NCBI RefSeq assembly: GCF_003965815.1
Contig: NZ_RXOE01000006.1
Coordinates: forward strand, 282,503 to 346,502
Length of the DNA: 64,000 nucleotides
Direction of reading: 5' to 3'
Origin: Variovorax gossypii
GTDB taxonomy: Bacteria; Pseudomonadota; Gammaproteobacteria; Burkholderiales; Burkholderiaceae_C
Shown: positions 34,626-44,715 of the stretch, one piece after another
Layout: each line of letters starts with the position of its first letter
Position numbering within the stretch: the first letter of the stretch is position 1
The notes under the pieces: generated by a model
The model's database searches: none
Told to the model about the DNA's origin: nothing
What the model saw: only the letters and a program-made list of their open reading frames with translations
Made by a program: the position numbers and the translations under genes

Positions 34626-35681
34626 CTACGCAGCCTCTTTGTAGAAGCCGGCGGCGTTGCTGCTGCCGAGGGCACGGCCCGCAACAGGCGCCACTGCCTT
34701 GCCGATCGCCGCGATGTGATCCGGCGTCGTGCCGCAGCAGCCGCCCACGATGTTCACCAGCCCCTCGGCCGCGAACTCGTGCAGCAGGCGCGAGGTGACA
34801 TCCGGCGTCTCGTCGAAGCCGGTGTCGCTCATCGGGTTGGGCAGGCCCGCGTTCGGATAGCAGCTGATGAAGGTGTCGCCGGCCACGCGCGCCAGCTCCT
34901 GGATGTACGGGCGCATCAGCGCCGCGCCCAGCGCGCAGTTCAGGCCGATGGCCAGCGGCTGCGCGTGGCGCACGCTGTGCCAGAAGGCGGTGACGGTCTG
35001 GCCGCTGAGGATGCGGCCCGAGGCGTCGGTCACCGTGCCGCTGATGATGAGCGGCAGGCGCTGCCCGCTGTTGTGGAAGTACTCGTCGACCGCGAACAGC
35101 GCGGCCTTGGCGTTGAGCGTGTCGAAGATGGTCTCGACCAGGATCACGTCGGCGCCGCCCTCGACCAGCGCCTCGGTCTGCTCGTAGTAGGCCGCGCGCA
35201 GCTCCTCGAAGTTGACGTTGCGCGCGCCCGGGTCGTTCACGTCGGGGCTGATGCTCGCCGTCTTGGGCGTCGGGCCGAGGGCGCCGGCCACGAAGCGCGG
35301 CTTGTCGGGCGTGCTGAACTTGTCGCAGGCAGCGCGCGCGAGCTTCGCGGATTCGAGGTTCATCTCGCGCGCGAGATGCGCCATCTTGTAGTCCTCCTGC
35401 GCGATGGTGGTCGCGCCGAAGGTGTTGGTCTCGATCAGGTCGGCGCCGGCCGCGAGGTAGCCCTCGTGGATGTCGCGGATCACGTCGGGCCGCGTGAGCG
35501 ACAGCAGCTCGTTGTTGCCCTTGATGTCGCGATCGAAATCCTTGAAGCGCTCGCCGCGGTACTGCTCCTCGGTGAGCTTGAAGCGCTGGATCATCGTGCC
35601 CATGGCGCCATCGAGGATGGCGATGCGCTTGGCGAGGATGCCGGGCAGTGCCTGGCCGCGGGTGTAGACGAGGGGCTTCAT
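34626..35681 (-). CDS. metH: Methionine synthase, N-terminal homocysteine-binding half
   Basis: A 351-residue homocysteine S-methyltransferase domain equal to the first module of MetH. It opens with RIAILDGAMGTMIQRFKL and holds the zinc ligands Cys in GLNCALGA (about residue 247) and the Cys pair in VGGCCGTTPDHI (about 316-317). With the folate/B12 half at 25528-28266 it makes a complete enzyme. It is not a frameshift product: both halves have clean ends and the second half starts with its own pterin domain. The ATG at 35681 follows a 40-base gap after hutG on the same strand. Confidence 0.93.
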   Translation of the reverse strand: MKPLVYTRGQALPGILAKRIAILDGAMGTMIQRFKLTEEQYRGERFKDFDRDIKGNNELLSLTRPDVIRDIHEGYLAAGADLIETNTFGATTIAQEDYKMAHLAREMNLESAKLARAACDKFSTPDKPRFVAGALGPTPKTASISPDVNDPGARNVNFEELRAAYYEQTEALVEGGADVILVETIFDTLNAKAALFAVDEYFHNSGQRLPLIISGTVTDASGRILSGQTVTAFWHSVRHAQPLAIGLNCALGAALMRPYIQELARVAGDTFISCYPNAGLPNPMSDTGFDETPDVTSRLLHEFAAEGLVNIVGGCCGTTPDHIAAIGKAVAPVAGRALGSSNAAGFYKEAA

Positions 35682-35721
35682 AGGCCCCGATTGTAGGAAG
35701 AGGCCCTATCCCTGCCCGCCG

Positions 35722-36546
35722 TCAGTTCTTTGCGCGGCCTTCGACGAAGGCCAGCACCGCCTCGATCATGCGCCGCACATGCGGCTGCACGCCCGCCGCC
35801 ACCTCGGGCAGGTAGTCGAAGGGCAGCTTTTCCTGCATGTAGCTCGACTGCGTCATCTCCAGCTGCACCGCGTGCACGTTCTGCGCGGGGTTGCCGTAGT
35901 TGCGCGTGATGTAGCCGCCGGTGAAGCGGCCGTTGAGCACGCCGGTGTAGCCGGTGGCGCTCTCGGCGATGCCCAGCAGCGTCTGCGCCAGCGCCGGGTC
36001 GCAGCTGATGCCCTTGCCTGTGCCCAGGTTCAGGTCGGGCAGCTTGCCTTCGAAGAAGCGCGGCAGCACCGAGCGGATGGAGTGCGCGTCCCACAGCGCG
36101 GCCACGCCGTGCTGCGCGCGGATGCGGGCGAGTTCTTCGGCCAGCTTGGCGTGGTACGGCTGCCAGATGGCGTCGCGGCGCTCGGCGACTTCGGCCTCGC
36201 CCGGCACGTCGGCGGCGTTGGCGTACAGCGGCGTGTCGTCGAAGGTGTCGACCGGGCAAAGGCCCGTCACGCTCTGGCCCGGGTACAGGCTCGCGCCGTC
36301 CGGCGGACGGTTCAGGTCGATCACGTAGCGCGAATGCGTGGCGACGAGCACCGATGCGCCCAGTTCGTCGGCGAAGTCGTAGAGCCGCTCGAGGTGCCAG
36401 TCGGTGTCGGGCACGTGGCGCGCCTCTTCCGTGAGGCGGGCGGCCAGCGCGGGCGGCACATGGGTGCCGACGTGCGGCATCGAGATCAGCAGCGGGCGCG
36501 TGCCCTGGCGGAAGCGGAACGGCGGCTCGTTGGTGGTGAAGGCCAT
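35722..36546 (-). CDS. hutG: N-formylglutamate deformylase
   Basis: A 274-residue N-formylglutamate amidohydrolase, the last step of the five-step histidine pathway, giving glutamate and formate. Signature parts are LLISMPHVGTHVP at the N terminus, then VIDLNRPPDGASLYPGQ, LWDAHSIRSVLPRFFEG and RGGYITRNYG-like GGYITRNYGNPAQNVHAVQ. It follows hutF after 8 bases. Together with HutF it forms the route used by many pseudomonads and betaproteobacteria in place of a direct formiminoglutamase. The ATG at 36546 is supported by the conserved start. Confidence 0.95.
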   Translation of the reverse strand: MAFTTNEPPFRFRQGTRPLLISMPHVGTHVPPALAARLTEEARHVPDTDWHLERLYDFADELGASVLVATHSRYVIDLNRPPDGASLYPGQSVTGLCPVDTFDDTPLYANAADVPGEAEVAERRDAIWQPYHAKLAEELARIRAQHGVAALWDAHSIRSVLPRFFEGKLPDLNLGTGKGISCDPALAQTLLGIAESATGYTGVLNGRFTGGYITRNYGNPAQNVHAVQLEMTQSSYMQEKLPFDYLPEVAAGVQPHVRRMIEAVLAFVEGRAKN

Positions 36547-36554
36547 GGTGGGGA

Positions 36555-37940
36555 TCAATCCTGTAGCAGTTGGGTGCGCGCGGCCACGAAGGCAGCGGCG
36601 GCTTCGTCGTGCAGCGCGTGGCGGCCGGCCGAGACGCGGGGGTGGCCCGCCACCCATACGCTGTCGATGGCCGAGGTGCGGTGGCTCGCGAAGACGTGGG
36701 CGGACAGCATATCGGGCGCCGACAAGCCCTGCAGCGCGACGTGCGAAGCGTCGAGCACCGCGAAGTCGGCCTGCTGCCCCGCCGCGAGACCGGCCACGGC
36801 ACGGCCCGAGGCTCGCGCCCCGCCCTGCACCGCCTCCAGCGTCAGCGCGGTGGCGACATGCGGCTGCGCCGTGCTGGCGCCGACGTTGCGCTGGCGCCGG
36901 GCCAGGCGCTGGCTGTATTCGAGCATCAGCAGTTCCTCGGCCGCGTTCACGCTGGCGTGGCTGTCCGAGCCCACGCCCCAGGCGCCGCCGTGGGTGCGCC
37001 ACTTGGCGAAGTCGAAGATGCCGTCGCCGAGGTTCGCCTCGGTGGTCGGGCACAGGCCCGCCACCGCGCCGCTACGGGCCGCGTATTCGTACTCGGCGTC
37101 GTTCATGTGGGTGGCGTGCACGAGGCACCAGCGCTCGTCGACCGGCGCGTGGTCGAGCAGCCACTCCACCGGGCGCAGGCCGCTCCAGGCCACGCAGTCG
37201 TCCACTTCCTTCGTCTGCTCGGCGATGTGGATGTGGATGGGCGCTGTGCGGTCGATGGCTTCGAGCCCCGCGACAGCGTCGCGCAAACCTTCGGGCGGCA
37301 CGGCGCGAAGCGAATGCGGCGCGAGGCCGAGGCGCGCGCCCTGTGCATCGCACACCGGCTTGAGCGCTTCGAGCAAACGCAGCATCGATTCGGTCGAGCG
37401 GACGAAGCGGCGCTGTCCCTCCGTGGGCGGCTGCTCGCCGAAGCCGCCGGTCTGGTAGAGCACCGGCAGCAGCGTGAAGCCGATGCCGGTCTTCTTCGCG
37501 GCGCTCAGCAGTGCGAGGCTCAGCGTGGCGTCGTCGGCGTACGGGCGGCCGTCCACGTCGTGGTGCACGTACTGGAACTCGCACACGCCGGTGTAGCCCG
37601 CTTCCAGCATTTCGGTGTAGAGCCAGGTCGCGATGGCTTCCATGTGCTGCGGGCCGAGGCGCGCGGCAAAGCGGTACATCAGCGTGCGCCAGCTCCAGAA
37701 GCTGTCGTGCTGCTCGGCGCGATGCTCGGTGAGGCCTGCGAAGGCGCGCTGGAAAGCGTGCGAATGCAGGTTGGGCGTGCCGGGGATCACGGGGCCGCGC
37801 GCGGCCTCCGTGTCGGCGGGCCGCGACGCGTTGGCCTGCACCTGCGTGAGCCGGCCCGCGTCGTCCCAGGCCAGCAGGACGTTCCTGGCCCAGCCCTCGG
37901 GCAGCAGCGCATCGGCCGCGAAAAGAGTGTTTGTCGTCAT
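36555..37940 (-). CDS. hutF: Formimidoylglutamate deiminase
   Basis: A 461-residue amidohydrolase-superfamily deaminase that turns N-formimino-glutamate into N-formylglutamate and ammonia. Metal-site residues are visible in NLHSHAFQRAF (about residue 57), the HIHIAEQTKEVDDC segment, LVHATHMND and GVGSDSHASVNA. The start ATG at 37940 overlaps the hutI stop as ATGA, and hutG follows. Full-length and intact. Confidence 0.95.
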   Translation of the reverse strand: MTTNTLFAADALLPEGWARNVLLAWDDAGRLTQVQANASRPADTEAARGPVIPGTPNLHSHAFQRAFAGLTEHRAEQHDSFWSWRTLMYRFAARLGPQHMEAIATWLYTEMLEAGYTGVCEFQYVHHDVDGRPYADDATLSLALLSAAKKTGIGFTLLPVLYQTGGFGEQPPTEGQRRFVRSTESMLRLLEALKPVCDAQGARLGLAPHSLRAVPPEGLRDAVAGLEAIDRTAPIHIHIAEQTKEVDDCVAWSGLRPVEWLLDHAPVDERWCLVHATHMNDAEYEYAARSGAVAGLCPTTEANLGDGIFDFAKWRTHGGAWGVGSDSHASVNAAEELLMLEYSQRLARRQRNVGASTAQPHVATALTLEAVQGGARASGRAVAGLAAGQQADFAVLDASHVALQGLSAPDMLSAHVFASHRTSAIDSVWVAGHPRVSAGRHALHDEAAAAFVAARTQLLQD

Positions 37941-39166
37941 GCGTTGGCTCCAATGGCGATGCGCCCCTGCCGCACCACCGCGCGCACGGGCTGCTGTCCG
38001 AACCAGTAGGCGAGCTCGGCCGCTTCGCGCACGTTCCACAGCACGAAGTTGGCGGGCATCCCGGGCGCGATGGCGCCGTGCGTGTCCTGCAGGCCCAGCG
38101 CGCGCGCCGCGTGCACGGTGACGCCGTCGAGCGCCTCGGGCACCGTGAGGCGGAACAGCGTGCAGGCCATGTTCACCATCAGCAGCAGGCTCAGCGCGGG
38201 CGAGGTGCCGGGGTTGTGGTCGGTGGACACCGCCATCGGCACGCCCGCGGCGCGCAGCGCGGCGATGGGCGGCAGGTGGGTGTCGCGCAGCGCGTAGTAG
38301 GCGCCCGGCAGCAGCACGGCCACGGTGCCGGAGCGGCGCATCGCCTCGATGCCTTCGGCCGACAGGTGCTCGATGTGGTCGCACGACAGCGCGCCATAGC
38401 GCGCGGCCAGCGCCGCGCCGCCCATGTCCGAGAGCTGCTCCGCGTGCAGCTTCACCGGCAGGCCCAGCGCCTTCGCGGCCTTGAAGACCTGCTCGGTCTC
38501 GGCGAGCGAGAAGGCGATGCGTTCGCAGAACACGTCGACGGCGTCGACCAGCCCTTCGGCCGCGAGCGCGGGCAGCATCTCGTTGCAGACGAGGTCGATG
38601 TAGTCGCCACTGCGGCCTGCGTACTCGGGCGGCAGCGCATGCGCGCCGAGGAATGTCGTGCGCACCGTGACGCCATAGGCTTCGCCGAGGCGTCGCGCCA
38701 CGCGAAGCTGCTTGCGCTCGTGCTCCAGCGAAAGGCCGTAGCCCGACTTGATCTCGATGGCGCACACGCCGTCGGCCAGCAGCTGCTCGAGCCGTGGCGC
38801 GGCTTGCGCGAAGAGCGTGTCTTCATCGGCCTCGCGCGTGGCGCGCACCGACGAGACGATGCCGCCGCCGGCCTTCGCCACTTCTTCGTACGTGGCGCCT
38901 GCGAGCCGCATCGCGAATTCGTTGGCGCGCTGGCCGCCGTAGACGAGGTGCGTGTGGCAGTCGACGAGCCCCGGCGTGACCAGCGCACCGCCGCCGTCGT
39001 GCTTCTCGAGTCCGGCGAAGTCCGCCGGCAAAGCGCTGCGGGCGCCGATCCAGCGGATCGCGCCCTGCTCCACCACGATGGCGCCTTCCACGTTCGCATC
39101 GGTGGCAAGGCGGATGCCGGTCCAGAGCCCATCGGCCGAGGGGAATTCGTTGATGACGGGTTTCAT
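37937..39166 (-). CDS. hutI: Imidazolonepropionase
   Basis: A 409-residue amidohydrolase that opens imidazolone-5-propionate to N-formimino-glutamate. Typical parts are TPGLVDCHTHLVYGGQRANEF with the HxH metal site (about residue 73), EIKSGYGLSLEHERKQLRVAR, DVFCERIAFSLAETE, and VPMAVSTDHNPGTSP with the metal Asp. It precedes hutF with a 4-base overlap and follows hutD after 27 bases. Confidence 0.96.
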   Translation of the reverse strand: MKPVINEFPSADGLWTGIRLATDANVEGAIVVEQGAIRWIGARSALPADFAGLEKHDGGGALVTPGLVDCHTHLVYGGQRANEFAMRLAGATYEEVAKAGGGIVSSVRATREADEDTLFAQAAPRLEQLLADGVCAIEIKSGYGLSLEHERKQLRVARRLGEAYGVTVRTTFLGAHALPPEYAGRSGDYIDLVCNEMLPALAAEGLVDAVDVFCERIAFSLAETEQVFKAAKALGLPVKLHAEQLSDMGGAALAARYGALSCDHIEHLSAEGIEAMRRSGTVAVLLPGAYYALRDTHLPPIAALRAAGVPMAVSTDHNPGTSPALSLLLMVNMACTLFRLTVPEALDGVTVHAARALGLQDTHGAIAPGMPANFVLWNVREAAELAYWFGQQPVRAVVRQGRIAIGANA

Positions 39167-39193
39167 CGTAGTTCCTGTTGTTGCGTCTGCAGG

Positions 39194-39772
39194 TTACGCC
39201 GGCAGGATGCGCACCGCGAGCAGCCGTGCATCGGCGCCCTCGGGCATCGCCTGCCAAGCCCGTGCCACATCGGCCCACTGCAGGCCCTCGCCTTCGCGGC
39301 AGGTTTCATCGTTCAGGCGCCATGCGCCGCGCAGCGCCAGCAGCACGCCGTGCGGTGCGGCCTCGATGGCCGTGGCGCCGTCCAGCACGCGCACGTCGGC
39401 GCGCCACTGGCCGCGCCGCGTCATTACGTTGAAGTCGTTGGAAGCGCCGCCGAGCAGCGTGCAGTCGATGGCCTCGTCGCCGCTGAAGGCAAAGGGCCGG
39501 TGCGACACGTCGAGCCGATGGTCGATGCGCCCGTCGTGCGTGAAGAGCCGCACGCCGTCGCCTTCGAGCAGCGTGATGCTGCGGTCCACGCCCGCGAACA
39601 CCGAGAACGGCCCCGCCGCCGCGATGGTGGCGATGCTCACGCGCCAGCCGAAGCTGTCGAGCCCCGCGCCCTGCGGCCAGCTGGCGACTTCCTGCGTGGT
39701 GCCGCCGCCGTTCTTCCATGGCGTCACGGGCAGCGAGGCGCGCGAGAAATGACGAAGCACGCCGCCGCTCAT
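39194..39772 (-). CDS. hutD: HutD family cupin-like protein
   Basis: A 192-residue HutD protein. The family accompanies hut operons and is thought to tune the level of the pathway, perhaps by binding an intermediate; no enzyme activity is established to my knowledge. The pattern VTPWKNGGGTTQEVASWP near the N terminus and the FGWRVSIATIAAAGPFSVFAGVDR block are diagnostic, followed by HRPFAFSGDEAIDCTLLGG. It overlaps the permease stop (ATGA at 39769-39772). Confidence 0.92.
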   Translation of the reverse strand: MSGGVLRHFSRASLPVTPWKNGGGTTQEVASWPQGAGLDSFGWRVSIATIAAAGPFSVFAGVDRSITLLEGDGVRLFTHDGRIDHRLDVSHRPFAFSGDEAIDCTLLGGASNDFNVMTRRGQWRADVRVLDGATAIEAAPHGVLLALRGAWRLNDETCREGEGLQWADVARAWQAMPEGADARLLAVRILPA

Positions 39773-40437
39773 CGCACCATTCCGCCCTGGCGCAGCCGCT
39801 GTTCGAAGTGCCGCAGCACCAGCGTCATCGTGCCGGTGAGCACGAAGTACACGACCGCGATGGCCAGGTACACCTCCAGCGAACGGTACGACACGCTGAT
39901 GATCTTCTGCCCCTCGTGCATCACGTCGTGAATCGTCAGCAGCGACACCAGCGCCGAGTTCTTGATCAGCGCGATGAACTCGTTGCCCAGCGGCGGGATC
40001 ATGCGCACCACCGCCTGCGGCAGCACGATGTGGCGCATCGCGAGGCCGGGCGTCATGCCCAGCGATTGCGCCGCCATGGTCTGCCCCTTGTCGATCGACT
40101 GGATCGCGCCGCGCACGATCTCCGACACGTAGGCGCCCGAATACACGCCGAGCCCCAGCACGCCGCACACGAATGCCGGCAGCAGGATGCCGAAGTGCGG
40201 CAGGCCGAAGAACAGAATGAACAGCTGCACCAGCAGCGGCGTGCCGCGGATGGCCGCCACGTAGGCGGTGCATGCGCCATAGAGCCAGCGCCGCTTCGGG
40301 TTCAGCCGGCCGATGCCGACCAGCAGGCCCAGCACGCAGCCCAGTGCGAGCGCGCAGGCGGTGATCTCCACCGTGACCAATGCACCGCGCAGCAGGTCGG
40401 GCCAGCCTTCCCAGACTGGCGAGAAATCGAGATCCAT
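39769..40437 (-). CDS. Polar amino acid ABC transporter permease (HisM/GlnP type)
   Basis: A 222-residue integral membrane permease of the His/Glu/Gln family with about five helices and the EAA loop SLGMTPGLAMRHIVLPQAV. The twin motif IRGTPLLVQLFILFFGLP is also typical. It is encoded 7 bases after a binding protein and inside the hut cluster, so histidine or urocanate is the probable substrate. No ATPase of this family is present nearby; the partner must come from elsewhere or be shared. Confidence 0.9.
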   Translation of the reverse strand: MDLDFSPVWEGWPDLLRGALVTVEITACALALGCVLGLLVGIGRLNPKRRWLYGACTAYVAAIRGTPLLVQLFILFFGLPHFGILLPAFVCGVLGLGVYSGAYVSEIVRGAIQSIDKGQTMAAQSLGMTPGLAMRHIVLPQAVVRMIPPLGNEFIALIKNSALVSLLTIHDVMHEGQKIISVSYRSLEVYLAIAVVYFVLTGTMTLVLRHFEQRLRQGGMVR

Positions 40438-40444
40438 GGCCTGC

Positions 40445-41197
40445 TTACTTCGCAGCCGTGCTGAACCACTTCTTCACGATCTGGTCGTAGGTGCCGTCCG
40501 CCTTCAGCTTCTCGATCGCGCCGTTCACCGCCTTGGTCAGCTCGGGCGTGTCCTTGCGGATGGCCATGCCGTATTCCTCGGTGGTGATCTGCTCAGGCAG
40601 CACCTTCAGGCCGCCGCGCGTGCGCACGTACTGGTAGGCGGCGGGCTTGCCGGTCACGGCGGCGTCGGCGCGGCCGATGTCGACGAGGTTGAACATCTCC
40701 TGGTTCTTCTCGACTTCCATCAACTGCACCTGTGGGAATTTTTCCTTCGTGTAGCTCACCGACTTGGTGCCCACCTGCACGCTGACCTTCTTGCCGTTGA
40801 TGTCGGCCGGCGTCTTGATGGCCGTGTTGCCGTCCTTCACCATCACCACGAGGCCGCCTGCGTAGTAGGGCACGGTGAAGTCGACGACCTTCTTGCGCTC
40901 GTCGGTGATGTAGATGCCCGAGACGGCCATGTCGAAGCGCTTCGAAATGAGGCCCGGCACCAGGCCCTTGAAGTCGATGTCGATCCACTCGATCTTGCGG
41001 CCCAGCGTCTTGCCGATGGCCTCGACCAGCTCCACGTCGAAGCCGGTGCGCTTGCCGTTCTCCACGAATTCCATCGGCGGGAAGGTGGCGTCGGTGGCCA
41101 CGCGCAGCGGCTCGCCCTGCGCGTGGGCGGCACCCGCGAAACCGAAGATGGCAAGGCCGGAAAGAGCGGCGGCGACGATGGAGCGGCGGGTGTTCAT
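40445..41197 (-). CDS. Periplasmic amino acid-binding protein of ABC transporter
   Basis: A 250-residue type-II solute-binding protein. The signal peptide is residues 1-26 (LSGLAIFGFAGAAHAQG). The mature part shows LRVATDATFPPMEFVENGKRTGFDVELVEA, the standard start of lysine/arginine/histidine receptors, and later GIYITDERKKVVDFT. It feeds the permease directly downstream. Location between hutD and hutU suggests histidine or urocanate uptake. The ATG at 41197 is clear. Confidence 0.92.
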   Translation of the reverse strand: MNTRRSIVAAALSGLAIFGFAGAAHAQGEPLRVATDATFPPMEFVENGKRTGFDVELVEAIGKTLGRKIEWIDIDFKGLVPGLISKRFDMAVSGIYITDERKKVVDFTVPYYAGGLVVMVKDGNTAIKTPADINGKKVSVQVGTKSVSYTKEKFPQVQLMEVEKNQEMFNLVDIGRADAAVTGKPAAYQYVRTRGGLKVLPEQITTEEYGMAIRKDTPELTKAVNGAIEKLKADGTYDQIVKKWFSTAAK

Positions 41198-41249
41198 GGC
41201 AGGGACTTTCGTGGTGTGAATGAAGGAAGAAGAAAAGAAGCGGCAGCGA

Positions 41250-41981
41250 CTACTGCAGCGCCCGCGAGATGCGGGCCGCCGTGACGACGGTCATGTGGAG
41301 CAATGCAGCTTCCATGCCCTCGACGCGCGTGAGCGGCGCCATCAGCGTGATCGCGCCGCGCAGGCGCCGGCCCGGGGAAAGCACCGGCGCGCTCGCACCC
41401 CACACGCCGGCATCGACCTCGCCGTGGGTCACGGCATGGCCGGCTTCGCGGATGGCGTCGAGTTCGGCGGCGCGCTCGGCGCGGCGCTCGGGGCTTTCGG
41501 CAAGCCCGTCGAGCAGGGCGTCGCGCTGGTCGAGCGGCATGTGGGCCAGCAGGCACTTGGCGCTGGCGCCGTCGCGCGCGGGCACGCTGCGGCCGCGGTC
41601 GAAGGAGCAGCGCAGCGACTGCTCGCTGTCGATCATCTCCAGGCACACGACGCGGTCGTTCACGGCCGTGACCAGCGCCACGCTCTCGTGGCTTTGCTGC
41701 GCCAGCGCGCGCATGTCGGCGCGCGCGGCGATCACGAGGTCGGAGTTGCCGTCGAAGCCGGTGGCCAGCTGCACGCTGACCGGGCCCGGCGAGTAGCGGC
41801 CGTCGGACTCCATCACGAAGCCCCAGCGACGCAGCGTGGCGATCTGCCGGTACAGCGTGCTCTGCGACAGGCCGGTGGCCCGCACCAGCTCGGCCGCGGT
41901 CATCGCCGCCTTGCTCTGCGCCAGCACCGACAGCACGAAGAGCGCGCGGTCGTTGGCGGGGGCGTCGGTCGGGGTCGTCAT
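41250..41981 (-). CDS. IclR family transcriptional regulator within the hut cluster
   Basis: A 243-residue IclR-type regulator. The winged helix-turn-helix is at about residues 12-70 (FVLSVLAQSKAAMTAAELV, then GLSQSTLYRQIATLRRWGFV); the effector domain contains SLRCSFDRGRSVPARDGASAKCLLA and LSPGRRLRGAITLMAPLTRVE. It lies on the same strand between the PhyH gene and the amino acid transporter, an unusual second regulator in a cluster that already has hutC. It may control the downstream transporter and hutDIFG genes. The ATG at 41981 starts the conserved part. Confidence 0.87.
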   Translation of the reverse strand: MTTPTDAPANDRALFVLSVLAQSKAAMTAAELVRATGLSQSTLYRQIATLRRWGFVMESDGRYSPGPVSVQLATGFDGNSDLVIAARADMRALAQQSHESVALVTAVNDRVVCLEMIDSEQSLRCSFDRGRSVPARDGASAKCLLAHMPLDQRDALLDGLAESPERRAERAAELDAIREAGHAVTHGEVDAGVWGASAPVLSPGRRLRGAITLMAPLTRVEGMEAALLHMTVVTAARISRALQ

Positions 41982-42114
41982 GCGGTCGATCGGATGAATG
42001 GAACCGGCGTGCAGTATCTTGCCCGCCGTTCCCACTTCCAAGCCTTCATTCCCATCGAGTGGGAATGGGCCTGCTTTTTCTTTCTACCTTCGGCTTAAAG
42101 CGGAGCTAGCATGC

Positions 42115-42965
42115 CTAGCCCACCAGCAGCGGAAAGCGCGCGTCGTCCATGGGCGCGCCCGCCGGCAGCGTGTCGGCCAGCCCGGGGAAATCGGGCGAGG
42201 TCTTCCAGCTGCGCGGCGCGTGGCGGATGTCGTCGCCCAGGAAGCGCACCGAGAACACGCGGCGCCGGTTCGGCCCTTCCACGCCGGCCGCCGCATGCAG
42301 CGTGAGCATGTGGAAGCAGACGAAGTCGCCGGGCTCGATGTTCCAGCCCACGATGGGAAAGCGCTCGCGCGCGCCCTCGATGTCGGGCAGGTCTTCCAGG
42401 CTGCCTTCGGGGAACCATTTGGCGTGGTTGTCCATGAAGGTGCGCGGCATCAGCCACGGCCCCTTGTGGGAGCCGGCCACGAATTCGAGCGTGGCGGCGC
42501 GCGACACCGGATCGACCGGAATCCACATGCTGACGTTCTGCTCGCCCTCGATGTTGTAGTAGGGCTGGTCCTGGTGCCACGGCGTGCGCTGGCGCGTGCC
42601 GGGCTCCTTCACGAGCAGGTGGTCGTGGTACAGGCGCACGGTGTTCGAGCCCATCAACCGCTGCGCGAGTTGCGCGAGCGGCGCCTCGAAGATGAATCGG
42701 CGGAATTCGCCGATCTCCTGCCAGTTGCAGAAGTCCTCGAAAAAGCGGCCCGGATCGTCGGGCCGGCTCGCGATCTTGGCGCGCGGGCTGGGCGCGGCGA
42801 GGTTGGCCTCGATGCCGTCGCGCAGCAGCGCGAGCTCGTCGGACGTGAGCAGCTGGCGGATGCAGACTGCGCCGTCGCGCTGGAATTGCGCGACGAGTTC
42901 GTCGTCCACGCGCTCCCGCGCGCGGCGCTGCAATTCCAGGGCATCGGGCAAGGCTGCGCCTGCCA

Positions 42966-42966
<1 letters not shown>
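42115..42966 (-). CDS. Phytanoyl-CoA dioxygenase (PhyH) family protein
   Basis: A 283-residue Fe(II)/2-oxoglutarate-dependent dioxygenase. The metal triad is readable as HxD in TPWHQDQPYYN (about residues 125-135) and a distal His in LTLHAAAGVEG (about 225), with the 2-oxoglutarate-binding Arg in NRRRVFSVRFLG. Its ATG overlaps the hutU stop by one base (TGATG), so it is translationally coupled to urocanate hydratase. No dioxygenase belongs to the known histidine pathway; its substrate is unknown, perhaps a histidine-related betaine or hydroxylated imidazole compound. This idea is context only. Confidence 0.85.
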
Positions 42967-44687
<1,721 letters not shown>

Positions 44688-44715
44688 GGCGTGGTTCTCC
44701 TAATCGGGGTGTGTT

